A stretch of 64,000 bases of DNA. Source: Kryptolebias marmoratus (taxonomy: Eukaryota; Chordata; Actinopteri; Cyprinodontiformes; Rivulidae). Positions 34,809 through 48,095 of the stretch are shown piece by piece; the first letter of the stretch is position 1, and every line of letters starts with the position of its first letter. Under the pieces are notes generated by a model, which was not told where the DNA came from, did not search any database, and saw only the letters and a program-made list of their open reading frames with translations. The DNA lies in the NCBI RefSeq assembly GCF_001649575.2, contig NC_051450.1, positions 15,511,198-15,575,197 on the forward strand, read 5' to 3'. The translations under genes were made by a program, and so were the position numbers.

Positions 34809-36395
34809 AGTGTTCGCTCGCCCGGATGCGGGTCACTGGGGCCCCACTCTGGAGCCAGGCCCTGAGGTGGGGCATGTTGGCGAGCGCCTGGTGGCCGGGT
34901 TTTTGTTTATGAAGCCTGGCCGGGCACAACCCGAATAGGTGACATGGGCTCACCACCTATGGGAGGGGCCAAAGGGGTCGGGCGCAATGTAGGACCTTGG
35001 CGGTCTGATCCTCGGCTACAGAAGCTGGCTCTCGGGACATGGAATGTCACCTCTCTGGTGGGGAAGGAGCCTGAGCTGGTGTGTGAGGTTGAGAGGTTAC
35101 AGCTAGAAATAGTCAGACTCACCTCAATTCACAGCTCTGGCTCTGGAACCAGTCTCCTTGACGGGGGTTGGACGCTCTTTCACTCTGGAGTTGTCCCCGG
35201 TGAGAGGCGCCGAGAAGGAGTGGGCATACTTCTTGCCCCCCATCTTGGTGCCTGTACGTTGGGGTTTACCCCGGTGAACGAGAGGGTAGCCTCCCTCCGC
35301 CTACATGTGGGGGGACAGGTCCTGACCGTTGTTTGTACTTATGTGCCGAACAGCAGTTCGGATTACCCACCCTTTTTGGAATCCTTGGAGGGGTTACTGG
35401 AGAGTGTCCCTCCTGGGGCCTCCCTTGCTGTGCTGGGGGACTTCAATGCTCACGTGGGCAATGACAGTGAGACCTGGAGGGGTGTGGTTGGGAGGAATGG
35501 CCCCCTTGATCTGAACCCGAGCGGTGTTCTGATGTTGGACCTCTGTGCTCGGCATGGATTGTCCATAACCAACACGATATTCAAACATAAGGGTGTCCAT
35601 ATGTGCTCTTGGCACCAGGACACCCTAGGTCGCAGTTCAATGATCGACTTTGTTGTCGTTTCATTTGATCTGCGGCTGCATGTCTTGGACACTTGGGTGA
35701 AGAGAGGGGCAGAGCTGTCAACTGACCACTACATGCTGGTGAGTTGGTTCCAATGGTGGGGGAGGATGCCGGCCGGTCAGACCTGGCAGGCCCAAACATA
35801 TTGTGAGGGTCTGTTAGGAACATCTGGCAGAGTCTCCTGTTAGGCAGAGCTTTAACTCCCACCTCCAGGAGAACTTTGATCCTTGAGGGTGCATGGGAGT
35901 TTGCCCAACCAGTCTATATGTGTTTTCTGGACTTGGAGAAGGCGTTCGACCGTGTCCCTCAGGGAATCCTGTGGGGGGTACTCCGGGAGTATACTCCACA
36001 GGGTGTCTGGGCTCACTCTTAGAGATAGGATGAGAAGCTCGGTCATCCAGGAGGGATTCAGAGTAGAGCCGCTGCTTCTCCACGTCGAGAGGAGTCAGTT
36101 GAGGTTGCTCTGGCATTTGATTAGGATGCCTCCTGGACGCCTCCCTGGTGAGGTGTTCCGGGCACGTCCCGCCGGGAGGAGGCCCAGAGGAAGACCGAGG
36201 ACATGCTGGAGGGGCTATGTTTCTTGACTGGCCTGGGAACGCCTTGGGATTCCCCCAGAGAAGCTGACCCAAGTGGCTGGGGAGAGGGAAGTCTGGGTCT
36301 CCCTGCTTAGGCTGCTACCCTCGCAACCCGACCCCAGATAAGCGGAAGAAGATGGATGGATGGATGGATGGATGGATGGATGGATGGAAGGAAGG
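34809..36395 (+). mobile_element. internally deleted non-LTR retrotransposon (LINE) with GATG tail
   Basis: A 299-codon open frame (34944-35843) encodes an apurinic-type endonuclease: LGTWNVTSL at the start, [28 protein letters not shown], the SMIDFVVVS motif and a final [12 protein letters not shown] with the catalytic H. Reverse transcriptase is mostly lost; a remnant FLDLEKAFDRVPQGILWG is readable near 35,930 and a C-terminal GRRPRGRPRTCW motif near 36,170. The 3' end is gataagcggaagaagatgg followed by (GATG)n to 36,395. This is a common fish LINE of RTE/Rex-like kind; the exact clade is not certain. It lies just downstream of copy B and is not a host gene. Confidence 0.85.
36351..36395. 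repeat. (GATG)n microsatellite at the LINE 3' tail
   Basis: About nine GATG units followed by ggaaggaagg. It directly follows the LINE 3' terminus and is best read as its tail repeat. Confidence 0.8.
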
Positions 36396-37497
36396 AAAAC
36401 TTGCTGAAAATAAACTTTTAGAACATCTGATAACTTTACGTTACTATGTAATAATTAATTACATCTTCATCGCCTACCACCAAGAGGCAAAGATGGACAG
36501 TAATGTTTTTGCTTGTGGGTGTGTGTTTGTCTTTATGTTGTAAAAATATCTCATGGACCTCTAAACCTTGTTAATTAAACTTGCAGAAAGTGATTAGAAG
36601 ACATCTTCAACTGACTGACTTTTGAAGTAAGCCTGATTCAAGATGGCTGCCACAGCCTACTGACAAAAATGACAATAACTGAATTATTCTTTTACAGATA
36701 ATGACCTAAACCTTGGTGTGGTTGTAGCTGAGAGTCAATTGCAATACATTAATTGAAACATATTCCTTAACATCAGGTCTATTAGCTTGTCATTAACGCC
36801 ATATATTCTCTAGCATACATGAAAAAGCAAAATTAGAGAAAGGTTTGTCTGTTGTTTTTAGGGATATACTTCAGCAGTCTTTGTTATTAAACCAATCTAC
36901 TGTTGACTTATTTAAACCATCAAATGTATTCAGACGATGGGACAAATGGCTTTAGACACAGAGACCGCATAAAAAGTGAAAACCAAATCTTTAAAACTAA
37001 ATCTGTAAAGCATAACCACAGTCCATCTATATAAGATTCCAAAATCAAACTTGAACACAGGCACATATATTTCATTGTGTAAAGTCATTTAAATGATGGC
37101 CTAATAGCATCTAAATTAATTTATTTTCAAAGGATTAAGACCACATAAAAAATGGGGAAAAAAGGGGAAAAATGGAGGCTATTTGATTGTATTGGCCTTA
37201 GTATAAAGTAGGCAGGACTAGACCTTGCCAGGCCCGCTCATAGCCACACCCCTGCTGCTAACACTTTATTTCATCTGTGTTATTTTAGTTGTGGCGTTAG
37301 ATTAATAATCTCTGCTCATTTTATTGACTGAATTGGTGTGATATTTTTTTTGTTCGTGCGAAAACTGTTATTTCTGCTGTCGATAGGAACAAGGCAATTA
37401 TTGTGACTATCTTAATGTTCTGGGTTAAATATTAATTAAGTCATCTTGCCCTTTGTTTGCCCATGAGAAGGCTCCAAAAGCTGAACCATATGTCAAC
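36396..37497. other. 5' flank of copy C
   Basis: Non-coding spacer, homologous to the D and E 5' flanks but with about 450 bases fewer near 36,800. It holds the ctgattcaagatggctgccaca repeat (about 36,632), a conserved TATAAAG (about 37,203) and the HNF1-like site at 37424-37436. Confidence 0.5.
37424..37436 (+). promoter_or_regulatory. HNF1-like motif upstream of SLC22 copy C
   Basis: GTTAAATATTAAT matches GTTAATNATTAAC at all but two positions, 62 bases before the ATG. The same 13-mer occurs 62 bases before the ATG in copies D (49485-49497) and E (58848-58860). Recent duplication explains the identity among C-E; the diverged but similar site in copy A is the independent support. Confidence 0.4.
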
Positions 37498-40400
37498 ATG
37501 AGCAGCTTCGGACAGGTCCTGAAGGAGGTTGGGGAGTTTGGTTTGTTTCAGAAGTTGATGCTTGCTGCGTTATGCATCCCCAGCATTTTCCCAGCTTTCG
37601 ACGTGATTGGCCAGGTGTTCATAGGCATGAGCTTTCCACACCACTGTAACACAGACTGGATCTTGGAGAAAGGACCAAACCTGACAGAGGAGAAACAAAA
37701 ACATCTCACCATCCCAGTGGACGAGGGTGGAAGGTTTGAAAGCTGTAAAATGTTCACACCTGTGGATCTGGATTTGGAAACGATTGAACGATACGGCCTT
37801 AACAGCACAACAACCTGCATACATGGATGGAAGTATGAGGTTCAGCCTGGGGTTTCCAGCATTTTGACAGAGGTAAACAGAAAACAATGATTTACTCTTC
37901 ATCCATTTACTTATGTTTGCAGGCTTGTAGGATTAGACTTTTCTGGTTTGTTTAACTTGTAATTATTTGCTATTCATATAGATTTATACTGTCTACATTA
38001 CTTTAGTATTGAGTACTCAAGTTATTTATCGTTCCTTTATATTTTGCTTTCCAGGGAGCCAGACTTTCCTATCATCCTGAAAAATTATCAGTTTTTCTAC
38101 AGATATTTTGAATATCTATCGAGTCTTACCTCTAAATTTGTCTGCTTTTCATAAATGTTTAGTCTAAAATATGAGCATTTTCAGAAGCATTTTGTTGTTG
38201 TTGTTGTTGTGTATGTATTTGTCAAACCATTTCAGGCATAAAATAGATCCTAAATTTAAGGGATGAGTTTGATTCTGACAGTTCTTCTCTTGTACTCCAC
38301 TTGTTCACGTTTCCCATTTGTAAACCCAAAAAATGCTGTCCTGGTTAGATTCCTGGACAAAATTCCAAAGTATGGTGTCAGGTTTGTGTATAGTTGGACC
38401 CAAAAAGCAGGTAGACTCTGACCACTGAACTGAAAAAATACTCATTAAATGAAAGAGCTGACATGGCAGCAAACAAAACAACTTACTTAATTGGCCAATT
38501 GGGTGGAATATGAGGAGGGAGAAAACTAGACATACAGCACAGAGCTCATAATGCCTAATTAAGAACAACAGGAAATAACAGAATATGAAGAGACAACTAA
38601 TGAATTCAAATGACAATCACCTGGTGAGAGAACAACGAGGGACAGGTGAGAGTGGGCAGGACAGGAAAGAACTGAAAAACCCAAATACATGAATATAAGG
38701 AACTAGAAACAAAACACAACAGGGAACACCACAAAATGATAAAAAAAATTGAAACACATAAAAATCCCTACATATGGTTGCTTTAAATTTCTTGCACAGT
38801 ACAACAAATGTTCCTCCTGTAATCATTGTTTTTGTTTACAGTTTGATCTCGTTTGTGATACGAGGGGGTTGATTCAGGTTTCCCAGTCTCTCCACATGGC
38901 AGGTTTTCTTTGTGGAGCATTGGCATATGGGTCTATTTCTGACAGGTAGTAAATCCCATCTTTATATCTACACCTCTATTTTAGTAAACAACTCTAACAA
39001 TTAAAATTGAGGTAAAGATGCATTGGGATTAAATATACAAAATATTTAGAAGTAAATCAACATCTGTTGTCGTTTTTACAGGTTTGGCAGGAAATTTGCG
39101 ATCCTCCTTTCACTTTTTCTCACAATGTTGTTTGGTGTGACCATTGCCTTCTCCCCAAACATCTATGTTTATATGGTTCTAAGATTTTTTAATGGGGCCT
39201 CAAGTGGTGTTATTATTATGAATACATCTGTATTGGGTAAGTCCACAATTTTTAACATGTATGAATAGTAGTATCATTGAGTATTTGAAAGAGAAGTTCA
39301 TTAGATTGCATGTAAATTTGATAAGAAAGTCAGATAATATGAATTTTTTTTTCCATTCCTTTTTGTTTTGTTTGTTTGTTTTTTGCAGTGGTGGAATGGG
39401 TTGGTCCTTCAAAATCTGCTCTTTGCACAATGGCCATTACGGGTTTTTTTGCTGTCGGACAGATGCTTTTGTCTGGTATCGCTTATTTGGCTAAAAATTG
39501 GAGGATTCGGCAGCTGGTGCTGTTCGCCCCTATTATTGTTTTCCTGGTGACTATGTACTGGTTAGCATCAGTTTTATAGGAGAATATCATCCACCAGCCA
39601 AGCACAGACATTGAAGGTTGGGTTTGAACTGGAACTTCTTGTTGTTTGGACAGGTTTCTCCCAGAGTCAGCTCGATGGCTCATGACGCAGGGCAGGAAGA
39701 AGGAGGCACAAAAGCAGCTTGAACGAGCAGCCAGAGTGAACAAAAGGAGTTTACCAGAAGATCTCCTAGATAAGGTCATCATCCAAACTGCACTTTGACC
39801 TCTAAAGTGTATGAAAATTTGCACAACTGTGAACATTTCCAACATTTTTGTATCTACAGGTCAATGTGGAGAGTAATCAGGACAGAAAGAACATGTTGGA
39901 CATCTTCCGGATACCATATTTGAGAAAACGCACTGCAATTATGGCCTTTAACTGGTGCGTTTACTTAAACAGAACAAATTTATTTACAACTATTTACATA
40001 TTTACAGGTCATTGAATAATTTATAAATGAGCAATACCAGTTATGGCTGGTTGAATTAATGGAACTTTGAACATGAGGTATAATTGAAATAGCATAAAAA
40101 CAATAGCACTGTCATAATAATTGTTAGTTACCCAAAAGAATTAAAACTTTTTATCAACACACTTCATAACCCAAAGCTGGTACGGTCTGATTGTAATGAA
40201 GGTTTGTCTTCCTTACATTCTTTTAGACAACATAGGCTCATGTATTTTCATTCGTAGACTCACAAAGTTCAATAATTAATAGACTTAAGGAGACCTGGTC
40301 ACTGGTTTGCACTATGGGTCCAACTTGTGAAACAAAGTTATAAAAAGATTAAAAGCCTGCATGGTTACATTGTACAAACACGATAAGATAATATATGACA

Positions 40401-43400
40401 AGAGCAACCAAGGACAACAAACCATCAGAGTCAGAGAAGTGAGAAGGGAAGAGCTGGTTGTAGTTAAACTAGCCAATACAATTTTGGCACATTTTATCTC
40501 GCTTCTATTATCTGTCTGCTGTCACAAGAAAATAAGGAGCATTTTTATTACCCACAATGTTTGAGTAAACACACCAATTGAGATTTAGTGATTTCTGATA
40601 GGTTAATGTGGTGATTTGGGTTTTTTCTGTGTTATGGGTTTGTTTTATTTTTATTTAGTTTGTGTTTTGGTTTCTGTCTTATCTCGTTTCTTGTTTCATT
40701 TGCTCTTCCTCAGTCTCTCTCTGTCTCCCTGCCACACCCACCTACACCTGTCCCTACTTCGTAATCACACTACCTGTCTCCACTTACCTCATCATCCCCA
40801 GTCATCCCGGTCATTGCCTTCCACACTCCGCTGGTTCTTTGTTTGATGTTGTTAGTTTCTGTCCTGCCCGTTCCCGATCCTGTTCCTGATCCTGTTTATG
40901 CTCCTGTTTCTGTTGGTATTTGTTTCCTGTAATTTTTGAGTCAGTTTTATTAGTTTGCTGCCTCAACAGCTTTTGTTTTTGTTTTGTCGTTAGTTTAATA
41001 AATTAGTTTCATTTTAACAGGAGTCTGCATACTGGGTTCGTCTCCGTCATCTCCTCTGATCTGGACAGTTAGTCTCAACATTCCTGTGTGTGTCCTTTTT
41101 TACAATACAGTTCAGTGTCTGTTTGTAGGAACAGTAGAAACTGTATTGCCCACGTTGAGAAGCAAATAAATTTTTGATGCAGTTACAAAAGTTATTCCAA
41201 AAATGATCGCTACATCATAGAAGTTAGTTCATAATTTATTGTATTTATTCACAAAATATAATGCATCAATTTAGCCCAACATAAACTCTATGTATATAAA
41301 CTGAGTTAGGTAAAGAGCTATCTACAACCTATACCATTTTGTTTATAGCTGTTTTACAGAATCCAACTTCAAATGATTTGAATTATCACTTTAACATAAG
41401 ATCATTTTTATGTGTGTGTTTGAAATCATAAAACTAAAGATTGCATCTGCTTCTAGGTTTGCAGTAAGTTTTATGTATTATGGACTGAGCCTGAATGTTG
41501 GGAGTTTCGGCCTCGATATTTACCTCACACAGCTCATCTTTGGTTTTGTTGAAATTCCTGCTAACATGAGTGCTGGGCCTATGATTCAACACTTTGGGAG
41601 GAGAATGTGTGAAGCAGGTTTCCTGTTCTTCGGTGGTGCCTCTTGTCTGCTGACACTAGCCATCCCAAAAGGTATCTTTGAAACCCTGTTAATGTTTAAT
41701 TTTTCTGTTTAATGTATAGAGAGATAATATTTCAATTATACATGTCTCTCTTGTTCATTATGTACCAATCAGATCTTCCTGTGGTGGTGACAGTCATAGC
41801 AATGCTGGGAAAATTCTCTGCCACAGCTGCTTTTAATATAGCCTATGTTTACACAGCTGAATTATACCCAACCAATATAAGGTAATGTTCATCGGCTGTT
41901 TTATCTGCTTCTCTTAAAGATAACATAAAATCAAAAGTATTAACTCACCAATCTAAATCATTGAAATCAGGTGTTCCAATCACTTCCATGGCCACAGGTG
42001 TGTAAAATCAAGCATCTAGGCATGCAGACTGCTTCTGCAAACATTTATAAAAGGATGGGTCACTCTCAGGAGCTTCTATCACGGTCCCAGCGTGGTACTG
42101 TAATAGGATGCCACCTGTGCAATAAGTCCAGTCATGAAATTTTCTCCCTACTAAATATTCCACAGTCAGCTGTTAGTGGGATTAAAACAAAGTGGAAGAG
42201 ATTGGGCATGACAGCATTTCAGCCATGTAAAATCACAGAGCGAGCTCAGCAGATGCTGAGGCTCATAGAGCACAGAGGTCACCAACGTTCTGCAGAGTCA
42301 TTAGCTACAGACTTCTAAACTTCATGTGGCCTTCAGATTAGCTCAAGAACAGAGCGTAGAGAGCTTCATGGAATGGGTTTCCATGGCTGAGCAGCTGCAT
42401 CCAAGCCTTCCATCACCAAGTCCAATGCAAAGCGTTGGATGCAGTTATGTAAAGAACGCCACCACTGGACTCTAGAGCAGTGGAGACGAGTTCTCTGGAG
42501 GGACGAATCATGCTGTCTTGTCTGGCAGTCTGATGGACCAGTCTGGGTTTGCAGATTGCCAGGAGAACGTTACTTGTGTGACTACATTGGGCCAAATGTA
42601 AAGTTTGATGGAGGGGGGATTATGGTGTGTTGTTGTTTTTCAGGAGCTACTTTCTGCAGCTTTGTTCCAGTGAAAGGAACTCTTATTGCTTCAGCACACC
42701 AAGACATTTTGAATTATTTCATGCTCCTAACTTTGTGGAAACAGTTTGGCGATGGCCTCTTCCTGTTCCAACATGACTGCATGCAAGTGCACAAAGCAAG
42801 GTCCGTAAAGACACAGAGGAGGGAGTTTGGTGTGGAAGAACTTGACTGGCCTGCATAGAGCCTTGACCTCCACCCGATAAAACACCTTTTAGGACGAATT
42901 AGATCAGAGACTGTGAGACAGGCCTTCTGTCTAACACCAGTGTCTGACCTCACAGATGAGCTTCTGGAAGAAAATATCACACTCCTAAAGCTGTAGAAAG
43001 CCTTCCTAGAAGAGTTGAAGCTGTTATAGCTGCAAAAGGTGGGCCAACATCCAAGTAAACCCTATGGATTAAGAATGGGATGTCACTCTAGTTCATTTGT
43101 GTTTGAATGGAGATGAGGGATTACTTTTAGCAATATAATGTATTCCATAAAATTTCACTGTGAGCGGTATTTTACAAACCCCTTCACCTCCATCAGTTTC
43201 ATGTTACATAGAATGTTGTGGTTATTTGCAAGTGCAAATAGGAGCACCTACAGATTTTTTTCTTTCCTTAAATAAAGTTGTTTTAAGATTGCAGAAATAC
43301 ACTTTCACTTTTTTGTTGATTTGGGGTTTCTTTTTGCTCTGTGTCTGGGTTAAGTATTTTGAAATAGTACACTTTAAAATTTGACTTTGTGTACACTGTA

Positions 43401-44086
43401 CGGATGTTTTATTGTTGACTTTTTCCAATTTAACAAATCTTTGTAAGGTATAGACAATATGTTTTCATGTTTTTGTGGGACATTGTATGCTTAAAACAGT
43501 TTATGGTGATTTTTAGTGTTTGTTTTTTTTTAAATAAATACTTTACAGTTTATTTACTTCATTTAAAAGCCGTTTTCTGCTCTCATTAGTGTCATGCATT
43601 ACTGAAATAAGTTTAATCCTGAATGTTTTTTCCAGAAACATAACTAGTTATTTTTTCAAGAAACTGCAATAATTTTCATTTATATCAATTTAATTATCCA
43701 GTTCAAATGGTATTTTATTACATTTTTCTGCAGGCATAGTGGTATGGGTCTGAACTCCATGAGCGCTCGCGTGGGGGGCATCATGGCACCCCTGATCAGA
43801 CTCCTGGATGTTTACCATCCCACCGTTCCCATGGTGATTTATGGCATCATCCCAATCGCTGCTGGTGGTTTCTGTTTGCTGCTGCCTGAAACCCTCAATG
43901 TTGAACTTCAGGACCACACTGAGCTCAAGTAATCTCATTACTACAACTATTAATATGATGCAACACAATATTTAGTACATTATACATTAACTGTACATGT
44001 GTTCCTTCTGTTTGTAAATTAGAAACACAACTAATGGAACAGTGGGGGACCGAAGCTGCTCTGAAGGTGCTGAAACGAAGCTATAA
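37498..44086 (+). CDS. slc22a13-like: SLC22 organic ion transporter, copy C (SLC22A13/OAT10-like)
   Basis: Ten exons: 37498-37872, 38842-38945, 39082-39236, 39389-39560, 39654-39774, 39860-39954, 41457-41671, 41773-41881, 43734-43928, 44023-44086 (TAA); 534 residues, all open. The frame is open upstream of 37498, but the ATG giving [15 protein letters not shown] aligns with every paralogue. Family marks: large Cys-rich loop ending [45 protein letters not shown]. In exon 7 it reads NMSAGPMIQ where B has NMSAWPLIQ. Intron 1 holds a solo LTR, intron 6 another, intron 8 a Tc1 element. The short tail after exon 9 is [20 protein letters not shown]. Confidence 0.88.
38376..38772 (-). mobile_element. 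solo LTR (397 bp) with TATGG target duplication, intron 1 of copy C
   Basis: Starts TGTCAGGTTT and ends CCCTACA, with TATGG at 38371-38375 and 38773-38777. Copy B has a single uninterrupted site at the same place (about 30,212), so this is an insertion. The same element at the same site occurs in copies D and E. Confidence 0.85.
40607..41067 (+). mobile_element. solo LTR (461 bp) in intron 6 of copy C
   Basis: TGTGGTGATTTGG ... TCTGGACA. Flanks gttaa (40602-40606) and gttag (41068-41072) agree at 4 of 5. Copies D and E have the undisturbed sequence (gataggttagtctc) at this place. It contains AATAAA near 41,000. Same family, opposite orientation, as 12,748-13,017 and 63,039-63,564. Confidence 0.8.
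41935..43142 (+). mobile_element. Tc1-like DNA transposon, intron 8 of copy C (inactive)
   Basis: Transposase remnants on the plus strand: [21 protein letters not shown] and the aligned DDE region, then [15 protein letters not shown] near 42,770 and LDLHPIKH near 42,870 after an in-frame stop. The right end ttttagcaatataatgta is an inverted relative of the left end as preserved in copy D (tacattgtattgacaaaa, 56,047); in copy C the left terminus is deleted. Several stops and frameshifts make it non-functional. Copy B lacks it at the same intron site. Confidence 0.8.
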
Positions 44087-44419
44087 TTCATACTAAAATC
44101 AAAAGAAGACATTTAATATGTCTGCCATTTATTAGCAAGTATAAAAATTTTTAAACAACAACAATCATTTTAGCCAAAAAAATGTACAGTATGTTGTAAT
44201 GTAAATTGATTATAAAGGGAAATAAGTTTATTTAAATGTTTTTTGTATTTTACAAAACATGTTGGACTGCTGAAATAAACTTTTACAACTTCTGATAATT
44301 TTTGTAATGAGTTTTACATCTTTATCGCCCACCACTCAAGGGTGAAGGTAGACAACAATGATTTTGGATGTGTATGGGTGTGTGTGTGTGTGGCTGCGTT
44401 GGTAGATGTGTTTTAGCAG
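44087..44419. other. 3' flank of copy C
   Basis: Homologous to the 3' flank of copy D (57,164-57,490), ending in a GT-rich microsatellite at about 44,378-44,391. Includes an AATAAA at about 44,273, the likely polyadenylation signal (copy D has the same at about 57,350). Confidence 0.5.
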
Positions 44420-44551
44420 GACAATTGGTCAGAATATACACCACACTAGAATGACATTTTGGATTACCAGGACAAGAGTGGTGTCCTGCTACTTTTGACA
44501 AAATTCTAAAAATGTAGATTGGTTTCTTTTGGCCAATTAACCCTGAAAATG

Positions 44552-44593
<42 letters not shown>

Positions 44594-47500
44594 CCAAGAT
44601 GTCCCTTTAATACACAACCTGATTTTGTGTATAATCTGCATATCACCACAGCGCCCCCAGAGGCAGGCTGTGTAATAGCAAGACCTCATTAATATTCACA
44701 CAATGTCTTATTCTGATTGGTTGTCTGCCGGAAGGTCCTGATAATTTTTTCACTGTCCTTCTAATTCATGGGTCGCTGTTTACACTAAGGATGAGTTGGC
44801 AATACAGTATGATCACTCTCTATGCTATAAAACTGAAGATGTTTTAAAGATTAGTTGGATGCTTAAACCCAGCATTTTGTCAAACCTTGAAATGTATACA
44901 ACACCTAAAATTATGAACAAATGAATATACATTTTGATCAAATATTGTTATTTTGAAACATTAAGACTAAATGTCTCTGATAAGTGCACAGATGACAAGA
45001 CATTGAAACCTTAAAAAGCCATTTTTCACCACATTATTTTTACGCTCCACTGCTGCCATTTTGTTAATTATGTCAATGAGAGAACAAGCTCTGATCAAAT
45101 AGAAGAAATCACAATTTTTTTAACTTCTTAATGCATTAATCTATTATTTCTGTATGCAAGACCTGACAAGTCTATCTTATTAAAATGTAATAAATAAATG
45201 TCAAACATGGATTTCTACATGTACATCACTAGTATTTAAAAGAATGACTTCTAAACTGTCACAAAAACAAATTCATAGTCATACCCCTCTTCTTCTGTCA
45301 ACATGGTACAGTTCGTCAAGTTCAGGTGCCAGCCATTTTATGTTATTTCAACATGTTTCAATTGTTTTGTGTGGAGGAAGAGTTAAGACCCATACAAAAC
45401 CCCTTACACATTTAGATACATATTGTTTTGTAATTCTACAGAATGGTGTAGGTTACCTGATGTTTGGATACACCAAAGTATCTGATTTGTGACAGTTTAG
45501 CTACTTATTAGCAAGCATGCTAGTCAGTGTACCAGAGTTAAAAAGGGAAGGTGGCTCACTCCAAAATTAGAAAAAAGTCAACTCTATTTGGTCATTTTCT
45601 GTGATGTGTATCAGTGTGTGATATTCTTTCATGGGCATAAATTATCTTAGATAGTAATCCTTAGGATTAAGATTATTTTTTTATTTGAAGGTTTTGAGAA
45701 CCTGTCAATAGAAAGTGAGAGAGAGAAAGTGAGAGATGTAATACTGTTTTATTCATTCATACAGCATTTTCATATATTTTCACTTATAATTATGGTGATT
45801 CTGACTGGCCATGAAAAGCAAGGTAATTAGAAGTGCAAAAGTAATGTCACAAGTCATTCTACCAGCTTTGAACACAATTTTAAAGAGAAGCCTTGTCAGG
45901 TTGCTGATATGGACACATGCAGATCCTTTTCAGGCAACTCACTAGAGGTAATTTTCATCTCTAATGACTTATTTATTATCTAAAATAAATTCATGAGAAT
46001 GATATTCAGCAGTATTCAGACACACAGATCCGATGTAACTTTAATATGTAAGATACAGGAATTTGGAGGATTCAATTTCGAAATTACAAGTACAAAATAA
46101 TGAACATTACATTTAGAAGCATGCACACACACAGGTGCTGTGTAATACTCAACTGGACAGGTTCATACATTAGGTGGACATTTTTAATTTTTTTTTTTAT
46201 TTAGAAGCATAGATTCATTCAGTGTTCATCCCTTCTGTTTAGCTCTTCCGTGTCACACTGCTGATGTGTACGCATGCAGATCTTTTCCAGAAAAGACATC
46301 AGAATTGATTTTCATCTCTAACGACTTTTTTACTTTTACTTATTTAAACATGAACTCATAAGAATTGTATTTAGCTGTGTATAGATTCACAAGTTTTGTA
46401 TAATTTTAAATTTGACAAGTAAATGCATTATGAAGACAATAAATCCAGTTCAGTCTTCTGAAGCTCTGTATGTTCAGATGTTTTTTTTTTCTTTTGGTTG
46501 AGCTATCCACTTACAATATTTCTTAGCTTTCGAAATGTGATTGTTGTGACCCCCCACAAAATGGACCCACACAATTATGTGAAAAATCTTTGTTGTTTTT
46601 CTATGCACATAATAATAATAGTCTCGATGGACATGCTGCATATTTTCATGGTTCTCTCTTTATCTTCTCATTCTCATTAAAATGAGAAGGTGGGTCCAAA
46701 CTTTTGACTGGTAGTGTAAGTCCTCAATGAGTGTATGTTTTTGTTTTGTTTTTGTGGCAATCTACCATTCCACCACCTGTTGTGTATTTCCTGATTGGTC
46801 GGCTTACTGACAAACCGCAGCTGCTCTGGGTTAGAATCAACCTCCGAAGCGTTCTTAAGGCAGTTTGGAGGGACGGACCAGCACTGATGCATCAATTGCC
46901 TTTGGGTAATCAGTCTCAGCCCCAACCTACTGAGAAGTTTATTCGTGTGCTTCTAACTTGTGTTCTGTTTGTGCCTGTCCAGAAAACCTGATCCTGTTCC
47001 TGGGCACGTCTCCAAGCTGCCAAACCGAGTTTGTTCCTGCGCACCGTGAGCCCTAGCCTGCGAGCCTCCCAGCCTGAAACCCGTCCGCACAGATTTGCCT
47101 TCAGCCCACCAGGGAACAAACGGATCACAGAGGACCATTATTCACCTAACCTGTACCTAGCATCCCTGACACTGTAAATAAAACTCACTAACCTTTAGCT
47201 AATCTCGCCTGTGTCTTCCGTACCTCAAGTTACTCACCTTCGATAAGACCCGTAAACCTAACAGTTTTAGTCAGTTATTTCGTTTGTTCTGTTGAAGAAC
47301 AAGCTGTGTTAAGAGTGGATCTTTTCTTTTTTTCTTTTTTTTAAATTACAGGTTTTTCCCCTGAACTTTACATGGCAAAAAGTTATTAATGTAGGTTTAA
47401 GGTTTCAAGTTAATTTCTAAACAATTAATGTATGTTCTTTGAGAATGCACATTTTAAAAGGGGAGTAAACAGGCATTACGTCAGTACAAAACTTATAGCC

Positions 47501-48095
47501 TAGAAGCATTTTTACAACCAAAAATACACCAACCACCAATTTCATAATTGTTTTAAAATGTTTAAAGTGGAGTTGGTTTTCATTAATGATTTATTTCTCT
47601 TTTTTTCTAGTATCCCTGGAAAGTGCTGGGAGAGCAAAAAAGCATCCATGGTCTCCCATAGAAATTACCGCAGTCATGAGACATTTTGGCGAACACATTA
47701 AAAAAAGGAAAACTGGCCACTATGATTAAATGCCAGCAATGCAAGAAGACTGAATATGTTTGGCCTTTTTAATACACAGAAATTTCATGTTTGTGTATGT
47801 GTATGGACATGGTCCTGACAAATAAAGTAGGCCCTGGCAATTACTGTTTGTGTCATGGGCGGAGCTAAGTACTTCATTATCATTGACCTCTTAATACAAA
47901 AATTGTGTCAGGTTCTTGTATTTTGATTTCTGATGTGTTTATCTAAATTTTGAAGTGAAATTTGTGTTGTATAGCTCAAACAGAATTTCTCAAGATTTAC
48001 TACATCTTTCTAGCACAAGTGGAAAGACGTGTCTGTTTAGTGTTGCAAAAAACTGGTTTGAAAAATTTGTCCCGTTAATTGAGCAAACCCAGTAA
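44420..48095. other. 3.7-kb segment present only in the C-D spacer
   Basis: No homologue in the D-E spacer; both edges fall at GT-repeat sequence. Contents seen: a 40-base A run (44552-44591); two diverged copies of a roughly 360-bp unit (about 45,900 and 46,258, sharing catgcagatc...ttttcatctctaa); a terminal-repeat-like end cttttgactggtagtgta (46,701-46,718) resembling fish Tc1-type termini; and an LTR-like block (about 46,725-47,265) with AATAAA near 47,178 and an ACA end. No gene is recognised. Confidence 0.5.

Noticed and set aside
34944..35843. 299-codon open frame as a host gene
   Set aside because: It encodes a LINE endonuclease ([12 protein letters not shown] motifs) and is followed by RT remnants and a GATG tail.
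37453..37497. Upstream extension of copy C by 15 codons
   Set aside because: No ATG supports it, and the other four copies start at the aligned MSSFGQ/MSNFGQ.
44552..44591. A40 tract as the 3' end of a processed retrocopy
   Set aside because: No upstream coding similarity or target duplication recognised.
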